Source of the DNA: Zoroaster sp. YZ-2022
Taxonomy: Eukaryota; Echinodermata; Asteroidea; Forcipulatida; Zoroasteridae
Direction: 5' to 3'
Length of the DNA: 64,000 bases
Assembly: GCA_029582265.1 (NCBI GenBank)
Contig: CM055833.1
Location: 27,600,788-27,664,787, forward strand
The translations under genes and the position numbers were made by a program. Of this stretch, positions 56,745-64,000 are shown in pieces (position 1 is the first letter of the stretch; the number at the start of each line of letters is the position of its first letter). The notes beneath the pieces are model-generated. The model ran no database searches. It had not been told where the DNA came from and was given only the letters and a program-made list of their open reading frames with translations.

Positions 56745-59700
56745 CTGTAAGGAGGTGGAAATTGAAGTTCAAAGGTCATTTATAAGGAACATTAGTGGCT
56801 TTGAATGAATATACCATTCCAGCATTTCATAAGAATAAGTAATATTTATAGCTTTGCATGGTGAAAAAGGATAAGTAAAGTGTTTGTGGTGATGTGAAAT
56901 TCTCAATTAAGTAGTAATTAACTGGTGGTTACAACTTGACGTTTCATCTTCAGGAGAATTTCATGGTGTCGCTACAAACAGTCTTTTCTTATGAGTAGAA
57001 TAACCAGTAAACATTTATCAAGCTGTGGCCATGTTTGTCAGATTCCCTTTACACAAGTGTAATTATAGTCTTGATACTCAAAGCACAAAAGGAACCAGAC
57101 TATTTCCCCTTCCAGCCTCAGTTTGGTTACACGGATTGGCATGGAATATTAAAGGTGAAGAAATTACATCAGATATGTTGACAGTAGGGCTGTGCCGGGT
57201 ATCCGGGTACCCGACCGAAACTGTCATTACCCGGTTCCATTTTTTCAGTTCCAATTACCCGTAAATGACTTTTCAAAATTTGAACTGAACTTTTAAGCCA
57301 CACAAATGGAAGTCTCTGATTTTTTTGTTAATAAAATGTGTGTGGAGAATGGGGATGCTACGAGTCATTTTTAATATATAGGCGGGAAATTATTACAGTA
57401 AGTCCACATTTACTGTGAGTCTAATAAAACAAGAGAAACTTGTGTTCATATTGGTTATTTTATACATTCGGGAGTATTTATATGTATTTACAAAATTGTT
57501 TGCGGGTACCCAGGTATCCAAAGATTTTGGGTATCCGGTTCCAGAAATAACCGAAAACGCACAGCCTTAGCTTACAGGCGGAAAGTCTTTGGACAAGACT
57601 TTTTCGAAAAAAAATTAATGTGTGATTTTTAGATTGTGCTTTGCAATTGATGTGTTGTGTCACAGTATGTATCCACCCACAGCGCCCTGCTTCAACCCAA
57701 AAAACAATCCTCTAAAATGCTCTTTTAAATTTTAAGAGAAAAATGAGCCCACAGCAATCTAGTAGTTTCTTCGAAAAACTAGAAAAACGAGGATGTTCGA
57801 CGCTCTTATTTGAAATAATAAATCATCATGTCTTAAAAAAACGTCCCTTTCAGTCCACAGCCTTCCCCCTTCCGTCTTGCCCTCCTCCTTGTGGTGTGGT
57901 TTCTAACAGAGAGGACCACGACACCCATAAACACTTCATCTATTTTATTCTAGTTTATCACAGACATGTGCTTGCGTGAGTGGTTGTAGGTCAACGGACA
58001 AAAACGACTGATAAACTACCCCAAGAAGGTCAACATTTAGGAAATTAAATCAATCCCTCCCGACAGATATTTAATCTTTGATTTAAGACCTGACTACTAG
58101 TTAATCAATCAACTGACCGCAACTTGCTCTGGAATTCTTTCTAGGTTACTAAAATGGCCTTACACAAGATGAACAAAAATCAGTTCTAATTTCCAGCTAG
58201 GTATATGAAACAAATCATATCCGATATCTGCTCACTTTCAAGGGAAGGTACAGCATTCCTGATTACAAAATAATCAAATTATTTTTCGAACGTTAACTTG
58301 ATGTGAAGCTGGTAAGGTACCAATCATCCTTAAAAATTATTCCGAAGTCTAAAGTGATCTTAATTTCAAAGAAAACACATTTATAAAACATTTCCGGCAT
58401 AAAAAGGGTTTTCTGTAAACATTTTTAATGCTTTTTAACACTTCTGTCATGGATTAAACTTTCACAGGAATTTCACAAATAAAATAATCATACTCATAAA
58501 AGCATTACCAATGTTGTATCTTGCAAATAAATATATGCTGTTGTATTTGGTTCTCCTTTTTTGACAAACCAATCCCCCAAATAAGTGACACGTTTATCTA
58601 ACTCTGACACTCAGAAAGCACTGATCATGCAGTGCTTCATACACAGGCAGCGCTCCATACACACGCAGTGCTCCATACACACGCAGTGCTCCATACACAC
58701 GCAGTGCTCCATACACACGCAGTGCTCCATACACACGCAGTGCTCCATACACACGCAGTGCTCCATACACACGCAGTGCTTCATACACACGCAGTGCTCC
58801 ATACACACGCAGTGCTCCATACACACGCAGTGCTTCATACACACGCAGTGCTCCATACACACGCAGTGCTCCATACACACGCAGTGCTCCATACACACGC
58901 AGTGCTCCATACACACGCAGTGCTCCATACACACGCAGTGCTTCATACACACGCAGTGCTTCATCAGGAATTTCATCAATCTATTGAATATTGTACATGG
59001 AAACACATCTTCCCACAAGTGATTGTTGTGTTTTCCAAGATTACTTTGCCATGATGAGTAACATGTGCTTTATAACTACCTTTCGACAGACCACAGTCTG
59101 GGTTACAGCTGACAAACCTCTCAGCAAAGATCTCAAGAAGTCGTTGCAACTGGTGTCCGTTCTCTCCGGGAGACTGAATGTTGGAGAAGAACGTCCGCAG
59201 AGCATTGGGTAGTAACTTCTTCTTGTAGTCGTCAAGATAAACCAGCTCTTGTAGGATGTCTTGTCTGTGGACACATTAAGCATTTTAATAAATACTTCAC
59301 GAAAACAGCAAATACAATAATAATAATAATAATAATGTGTGGACTTATATAGCGCACGTATCCACCAACTAAGTGGTGCTCAAGGCGCATTATATCATTA
59401 CCCCTGCTCATAAGGCTCATAAATCATTCCTGAAACCATCTCAGCTCCCTGGGGAATATACAGCTCAATTGCTGCCATTACAGCGCATATAGGGCTAATC
59501 AACTAACTCTGCCCTCACAGGTACCCATTTAACCCCTGGGTGGAGAGAAGCAATTATGGTTAAGTGTCTTGCTCAAGGACACAAGTGTCACGGCCGGGAT
59601 TCGAACCCACATTCTGCTCTTAACACCAGAACTTGAGTCCAGTAAGCTAGTCCGCTCAGTCACGACACTCCAGTAGTAAAGCAAGCACATGACATGTATG

Positions 59701-62700
59701 CACACATGTGTTTCTAATCTGTGATACATGTACATGGCCAGGGACCCTCCCTGCATGCATGGAGCAATAAACAGTGTCCACTGACCCAAGCACTGACCTT
59801 GCAATCACTACAACAAACATGGATGTACATGTACCATGGAAAGGCAAGTATGCCTAATAACCTCAATCCTCCAAAATCCTTCACTTTAACAAAGAGCATG
59901 TAGCATGTAACCTCAATCCTTCAAAATCCTTCAAAATCCTTCACTTCAGCAAAGAGGATTTTGGAGGAAGGTTAGGGTTAAAGAAAAGGTACAACATTGG
60001 CATTTGGAAAAATCCATTAATTTCAAAACACATATCATACATCACTAAACTAACATGTGAAAGTAGGGCTGTGCCGGGTATCCGGATGCCCGACCGAAAC
60101 GTTCATTACCCGGTTCCATTTTTCGGTTCCAATTACCCGTAAACGACTTTTTAAAATTCGGACTTAGTTAACATTTGAGCGGTGCAAACAGAAATCTGTG
60201 ACTCTTGAACAATGCACTTGTACAGACAATTATATTTAAATTCAAGAGATTACACTCCAACAAAGAAAAGATCGATAGTATGATATCCTCTGTATTATAA
60301 AAGTCAATTTACCGGAGGTATGTTTTCAACAAAAATAAAAACGGGTATCCGGGTATCCGAAGTTTCCTGATTTCGGGTATCCGGTTCCAAAAATATCCGA
60401 AAACGCACAGCCCTATGTGAAAGTTTTAAAATTATTGAGAAAAAACTAAAAACTGTAAAAATTACATTTTGACGTACATGTATAAGGCCAAAAAACAAAG
60501 TCTCCAGTTTCTGGTCATTGGTTGGCTTCAAAAATCGGTGCGGTCACACACCTTTTTTTTTTTTGCCAACAGGGAAATACGTGATACATTGTATACGCAG
60601 GGACCAAATTTCCCATATACAAAGTATAGTGGCTAAGAGAGGCTTCACAAATCGGGCAAACGTTCCTACCCCTATGTGAAAAAGTCGTTTAAAGCACAGC
60701 ATGGAAGAATTCAAATAGATCCAGCAATTTTGACTGCAATTGGACATCGGTTCATAGCAACAACAAAAAAGAAAATTAAAAATGCCGACACGTTGATCTG
60801 AGGCAACGCACGCGGAGACCAGAAACCGGAGACTTCTTTTTGGCCTAACAGTGCATTTTTTCTTAGATGAAAGCAGATGGAATAATTTTTCAACTAGTAG
60901 TGTGTTATCAATGAGACAATGATTAACCCTCCTACTGTTTGACCATTTGAAACCATTCAAAATTTCCACTTAGCAAAATGCCCATTGGTTTTGTACACAC
61001 ATGGTGATACCATTTGAACAGTGTTGGTAGCAAGCTTTACTACCATTCAAATCCATTCAAATGCATAGAGGGTCCATTGATTCACCACTTAGAAGTATCC
61101 AAACAAGGTTTTGTATTAGCTGTACTACCATTTGGAAAGATCCAAACAAGGTTTTGTATTAGCTGACCTACCATTCAAAACCATTTGGGGGAATCAATAC
61201 TGTACACAGTTATTTCACCATTCAAAACCACAAAAGCGAATGGTTTCAAATGGTGGATCAACTTGTATGAAAAAGGTACCAGAAGTAGGAGGGTTAATGA
61301 ATTAAGCAATACCCTAAATACTCAGTACAAACTTTATACAGTTTCCTAATTCGATAACTTGGGTTACCTGGATATTGCAGGCACCTCTCTAATGTGGAAA
61401 TTTTTTATTGGTCTCTTTTTTTCACATTTGTTTTATATCCAACTGTGATTTCTACAGCTTACTGACACAAAACAATCAAACTAAAATGTACTTAGGAAAG
61501 TTTTCGGAAGCACCATGTAACAAATCTCTAAAGTAGAGGTGTTGGCTCTGAGAAGAGCCGGTTTTGTTCTCAACGTTTCGGCAAGTATGCTCTGGCCGTC
61601 GTCAGGAGAATTTCTCCACCATGCAAAGCCTTAAATCCTATATTAAAATGTACTTTGTAATTTCCCAGGGATTAAAAGGCGGAACAGGGAATTGCTGGGA
61701 AATGAAGACGAATTTAGTCAAACTAGAAGCGAATCTAAGCTTGCCTTCTTGTGAGAAGCCGCCTGACTTGAAACCTATCCAGCTTGTTAGTGTTGTGAAT
61801 GAATTTAGCGATGGCTAGTGGTGTGTCATCAATGAGGCCGTGACTGACAAAGTAATCCACACCCTGAAAAATAAGAGTAAAAGTTTCATGACGGATCGTG
61901 CTGTGAATGTGTCTTGACTTATCTAGGTTTCTCCGTAGGATATTATGAGGGTGAACAACTATTCAATAACCCAGCATGCTTCATAAGCTTTCTGTTCATG
62001 TAGTAATTGAAAACCTTAAAATCAGTACACACTTTTGGTAAATATTGTCTGTAAATTCATCCATACTTTATAAGAATTCAGAGATATGTATAAAAATAAA
62101 AAAAACTGTAAATTTAAACTTATTTCATTCAGTCAGCAACAACAAAATAGTGAATATGCAATCAGATTTTCCGTATCCATTGCAACGTGAACAAAATTAC
62201 ATCTCTGGAAGTCAAAAATCCATCTGTCAAAATAATTTGGTTAATTCTCAAGAAAATTCAAGGGATGTTTGATACCATCATCAAATTTACAAGTAAAATT
62301 CATGTAAAGTCTGGAACCATTTATTATTTTTCGAGAAAACCAATGGTGTATGGGGCCTCAACATCTTTCACAATGGACCAATTTTTGAAAATGTAATACG
62401 CAATCTAATTTTGTAGGTACACATTGAAGGTCATACCAATATGGATGACATCCATAAACTGTACATTCTTGTTTGCTTTATCTAATTATAAATATTATCT
62501 TTCCTAGATATCAGATATCAGATATTGGTCTCTAAACAAGGGTCACAAATCGTTATGGCAACAATGAACTGTACATGAACACACACCACATAAACATTAC
62601 ATACACTTCCAAAACAATTAAGCAAATGTTTAAATTAAAAGTTTAACAACTAATTAAATTACAGGCCTAACAAATACAATCACATGTTCAGAAAATGTTT

Positions 62701-64000
62701 CGTTTCTGAAAATGTAAACAACTACTAGCATATTCAGTTACTCTTTAGCATTTTGATTTAAGATTCAGTTTGCTTTTGAACAATTTTGGTCTACAAGTCA
62801 TACAATTTCCACACATGGGGGCCACTCCGATCCACTAAATTCTGTTCTTAAGCAACCTTCAGTACATACATGTACAAGCCTGCTATCATTTCCAAGTAAT
62901 CTTACAAAATTAACTGTGTGCCACCCAAGGCCACTGTAAATGTTTGAACATATTAGTATGGCCTGCAATGTATCAATGGGAGACCACCTTACCCTGCAAT
63001 CTCAGTGGTGTGACAGTGCACAGAAGGGTAACCATAGGAGGCCACTGGCAACAGCTAATGGCTTGGAGTGGCCTGAATGGGTTGTTTCAAAAATTGCACT
63101 GATTGTAGGAGGGTTTTAATATGTCAACATTGTTTGAGAAATAAAGCAAAAGTACAACATCGGTAATGATGACAAATCTGCTTCTAGGAGTATTACGCTT
63201 AAACTCTTTAAAACAAACAAACAACCTTTGAAAGTTTCAGCTGATTGCGTTTTGTCGTTCAGGAGAAAAATAATGAAAATGCATTCACATTTTGAGGAAT
63301 CGTCCTGATGTGGAATTTAGGAAAGACTATTTTCTCCTAAATTCGAACTGGAAATTATTAAACTTTTCTTTAAAATGAAAGCACCCCACACATCTAGGGA
63401 AGATTGATACCATCATCAGCTTTGATACGTTTTACATTAAAATTTAACTTTAACAATTCTATAACTCACCATTAACCCTTCTACTACTACAAGGGTCAAA
63501 ATCAGTCAAAATGTTGATATACTTCAAACCTTACGTGTCGTAAATACATTTATAGGTCAAAATGAGTCGACTGTTTTTGACTGGTAAAAGCATTGTCTGG
63601 TATCGTTCAGGGTAGTCAAAATGACAGTAAAAACCAGTCAAAAATGCCCCTGTATGCACATTTGATTTGAGTCAACAGTCAAAACACACAGTTGACTGGT
63701 TTTGACCTAGTACAGCAACTTTCCACTAAAGTGCATCAATAGCAGGAGTGTTAAATTTTAAAATCTAAGCCCACAGCAATTTCTTATCTTGCATGTTGTT
63801 GTTTGTGTACATTTATATCAAAGTGCACTCAGACTATTAATGCATGATTCACCACCGCGGAGGAAAAACTGGTACTAGTAATTGAGGTTCTATTATCGTT
63901 GCTCGTTACTGATTACAGATTAATGGTGCAGTGTCACTTATGGTACATTAACTCTTGGCCATCAACTCACAAAGGCATCATGCGTGACTAGACATAGTCC
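56548..64000 (-). CDS. fbxo8: Fbxo8-type F-box/Sec7 protein, 3' part of the gene
   Basis: Exons 61863-61745, 59264-59080 and 56744-56548 join in frame to 166 residues plus TAA; a probable earlier exon ends at 63971. The peptide runs GVDYFVSHGLIDDTPLAIAK ... LLPNALRTFF ... SCNPDCGL ... CYSLILLSVDLTSPHVKNK, MSKREFIRN, GHLYDNIYLIGHIA. It aligns without gaps with my memory of vertebrate FBXO8 through the Sec7-like domain and C-terminus, and is distinct from cytohesin, GBF1 and BIG, which continue past this point. FBXO8 is a substrate adaptor of SCF ubiquitin ligase, reported to act on ARF6. The glutamic-finger position reads SPGENG, keeping the Glu; the second Sec7 motif reads LSVDLTSP instead of LNTDLHNP, so exchange activity may be reduced. 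The F-box exons lie beyond the window. Confidence 0.93.
56881..56985 (-). ncRNA. Hammerhead-like core with deleted stem II, inside a 25-bp inverted repeat
   Basis: On the minus strand CTCCTGAAGATGAAACGTCA contains CTGAAGA (consensus CUGANGA) and GAAAC-GTC separated by one base, so helix II is missing and the copy cannot be active. It is flanked by inverted copies of GTTTGTGGTGATGTGAAATT, which is also present beside the module at 28.6 kb. Confidence 0.35.
57185..57569. mobile_element. hAT MITE, TAGGGCTGTGCC family, older copy
   Basis: Termini TAGGGCTGTGCCGGGTATCC and GAAAACGCACAGCCTTA. Flanks GTTGACAG and GCTTACAG agree at six of eight positions, a decayed 8-bp duplication. The interior shares GTACCCGACCGAAAC-like and GGGTATCCGGTTCCA segments with the copy at 60064. 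Confidence 0.85.
58243..58530. mobile_element. Family A element with both termini
   Basis: Left end AAGGGAAGGTACAGCATTCC and right end GCATTACCAATGTTGTATCT are inverted repeats. The interior is AT-rich and includes GGATTAAACTTTCACAGG from the family core. Confidence 0.65.
58629..58964. repeat. 18-bp tandem repeat (about 18 units)
   Basis: Unit GCAGTGCTCCATACACAC with rare C/T variants (CTTCAT). Because 18 is a multiple of three and the unit lacks stops, several frames on both strands stay open for 118-145 codons, but none is a gene. Confidence 0.95.
59080..59264 (-). CDS. fbxo8: fbxo8 internal exon (middle of Sec7-like domain)
   Basis: Acceptor GTGTCCACAG and donor AAAG|GTAGTT on the minus strand. 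One base, then 61 codons (QDILQELVYLDDYKKK to SCNPDCGLSK), then one base. The reading frame differs from the longest open frame over this stretch, which is a shadow. Confidence 0.9.
59315..59669 (-). mobile_element. tRNA-derived SINE, near full length
   Basis: Minus strand order: tRNA-like head (A box like TGACTGAGCGG, B box GGTTCGAATCCC), central CTTGTGTCCTTGAGCAAGAC and ACTTAACCATAATTGC, then CTCCACCCAGGGG, GCGCCTTGAGCACC, GTGCGCTATATAAGTCCACA and a (TTA)n tail. The central block resembles domains shared by several deuterostome SINE superfamilies; I cannot assign which. Confidence 0.9.
59670..59981. mobile_element. TTAGGG-ended element, left-truncated copy
   Basis: Shares AGTAGTAAAGCAAGCACATG through GGCAAGTATGCCTAATAACC with 20228-20430 and ends GGTTAGGGTTAA. 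Its left end abuts the SINE head with no gap. Confidence 0.75.
60064..60415. mobile_element. hAT MITE, TAGGGCTGTGCC family, with exact target duplication
   Basis: TGTGAAAG at 60056-60063 and 60416-60423 brackets an element starting TAGGGCTGTGCCGGGTATCC and ending GAAAACGCACAGCCCTA. Its 352 bp are non-coding. The exact 8-bp duplication identifies the hAT superfamily and indicates a younger insertion than 57185. Confidence 0.92.
60485..60846 (+). mobile_element. Element with AGGCCAAAAAA termini, copy 2
   Basis: Reverse-oriented homologue of 53544-53906. Termini AGGCCAAAAAACAAAGTCTC and GGAGACTTCTTTTTGGCCT. The shared internal frame reads AQHGRIQIDPAILTAIGHRF here and is broken by an indel upstream. 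Confidence 0.8.
60923..61297. mobile_element. piggyBac-like element TTAA-CCCTCCTACT
   Basis: Starts TTAACCCTCCTACT and ends AGTAGGAGGGTTAA: perfect inverted termini beginning CCCT next to TTAA, the piggyBac target. The interior is filled with CCATTTGAA / CCATTCAAA motifs in both orientations and has no open frame. Confidence 0.8.
61544..61611 (-). ncRNA. Hammerhead-ribozyme-like motif followed by histone-type stem-loop
   Basis: Minus strand, 5' to 3': ATTCTC (helix I), CTGACGA (CUGANGA core), C, GGC...GCC (helix II), GAAAC-GTT (helix III of two pairs and cleavage triplet), GAGAA (helix I partner, exact complement), then AACAAAACC and GGCTCTTCTCAGAGCC (61559-61544), a perfect match to the histone stem-loop consensus. 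Short helix III is known in hammerheads of Penelope-like elements and retrozymes. The extra C beside helix II and the GUU site suggest decay. Confidence 0.4.
61745..61863 (-). CDS. fbxo8: fbxo8 internal exon (start of Sec7-like domain), GC donor
   Basis: Acceptor CTTATTTTTCAG; 39 codons from GVDYFVSHGLID to VRRLLTR plus two bases. No GT donor exists before the in-frame stop ten bases on. AGAAG|GCAAGC fits the GC-AG donor consensus and joins in frame and without gaps to the next exon (LLTR-R-QDIL). Confidence 0.88.
62810..63115. mobile_element. Element with GGCCACT / AGTGGCC motifs and GTAGGAGGGTTTTAA end
   Basis: The right end GTAGGAGGGTTTTAA matches the termini at 60923 and 26848. The interior repeats GGCCACT, GAGGCCACTGG and GGAGTGGCCTG in both orientations. 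The left end is unclear, so the start is approximate. Confidence 0.45.
63473..63755. mobile_element. piggyBac-like element, reversed homologue of 26848-27160
   Basis: TTAACCCTTCTACTACTAC at left and GCAGGAGTGTTAA at right. The body (CAAGGGTCAAAATCAGTCAA, GACTGGTAAAAGCATTGTCT, ACAGTAAAAACCAGTCAAAA) is the reverse complement of 26848-27160. Confidence 0.8.
63971..64000 (-). CDS. fbxo8: Probable fbxo8 exon, cut by the window edge
   Basis: Minus-strand GATGCCTTT|GTGAGTTG is a strong donor in phase 0, matching the phase-0 acceptor at 61863. The last ten codons read GLCLVTHDAF, which would sit directly before GVDYF where vertebrate FBXO8 has an equally placed segment. Only 30 bases are visible, so this is tentative. 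Confidence 0.45.

Larger units (their letters stand above)
56745..59079 (-). other. fbxo8 last intron
   Basis: GT-AG, phase 1, 2335 bp. Contains a hammerhead-like relic, a hAT element, a family A element and an 18-bp tandem array. Confidence 0.9.
59265..61744 (-). other. fbxo8 GC-AG intron
   Basis: 2480 bp, phase 2, beginning GCAAGC and ending CACAG. More than two thirds is transposon-derived: a SINE, a TTAGGG-ended element, a hAT element, an AGGCCAAAAAAA element, a piggyBac-like element and a hammerhead/stem-loop module. Confidence 0.85.
61864..63970 (-). other. Probable fbxo8 intron next to the window edge
   Basis: Bounded by the acceptor at 61864 and the likely donor at 63970 (GTGAGT). 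It contains reversed family A copies at about 62040-62300 and 63130-63440, and the elements at 62810 and 63473. Confidence 0.5.

Noticed and set aside
58585..59054. Open frames of 118-145 codons on both strands with six-residue repeats
   Set aside because: They are by-products of the 18-bp tandem repeat, whose unit has no stop in several frames. The array lies within an fbxo8 intron.
61544..61559. A genuine histone gene 3' end
   Set aside because: No histone coding sequence lies upstream on the minus strand, and similar hairpins recur with the hammerhead-like core elsewhere, so it belongs to a repeat.
61564..61818. Plus-strand open frame of 84 codons
   Set aside because: It is antisense to the fbxo8 exon 61745-61863 and the hammerhead-like module. 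The conserved protein is on the minus strand.

Overview
The window is eukaryotic genomic DNA from an invertebrate animal. It has large introns, GT-AG splicing, AATAAA signals, AT-rich intergenic DNA and many short transposons. Recurrence of the palindrome AGGCCT in contexts such as gtAGGCCTAc (more than 20 sites), together with the repeat content, fits a non-chordate deuterostome, most likely an echinoderm. This is an inference; the species cannot be read from the sequence.

Only two protein-coding genes can be supported. (1) Hand, plus strand, 4577-13414: a two-exon bHLH transcription factor of 236 residues with the intron phase and C-terminus typical of the HAND family. (2) An Fbxo8-type gene, minus strand, 56548-64000, running off the right edge: three certain exons encode the Sec7-like domain and the C-terminus, and a fourth exon at the window edge is probable. 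One fbxo8 intron appears to use a GC donor. The genes are convergent, about 43 kb apart. Human HAND2 and FBXO8 both map to 4q34, so this looks like retained ancestral linkage.

Layout: 1-4576, upstream DNA of Hand; 5198-13324, the Hand intron with a large fold-back element; 13415-56547, a gene-poor interval filled with repeats; 56548-64000, fbxo8 with introns crowded with transposons.

Recognisable repeats: a dispersed family with GGTACAACATTGGTAAT ends (many copies); hAT-type elements with 8-bp target duplications (37304-37745 and 60064-60415, both exact; one nested in another hAT-like element); piggyBac-like elements bounded by TTAA (60923-61297, 63473-63755, 46836-47095 and relatives); tRNA-derived SINEs (25411-25736, 59315-59669, 3' fragment 33104-33211); a LINE 3' end (21245-21707, minus) whose terminal motif resembles that of the SINEs; and several tandem arrays (44, 32, 26, 18 and 13 bp).

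The most unusual signal is a module present in degenerate form at about 28.6 kb and 61.5 kb, with single-part relics at 54.5 and 56.9 kb. On the minus strand it combines a hammerhead-ribozyme-like core with a hairpin matching the histone mRNA 3' stem-loop consensus just downstream. No prokaryotic, CRISPR or operon-like system is present.
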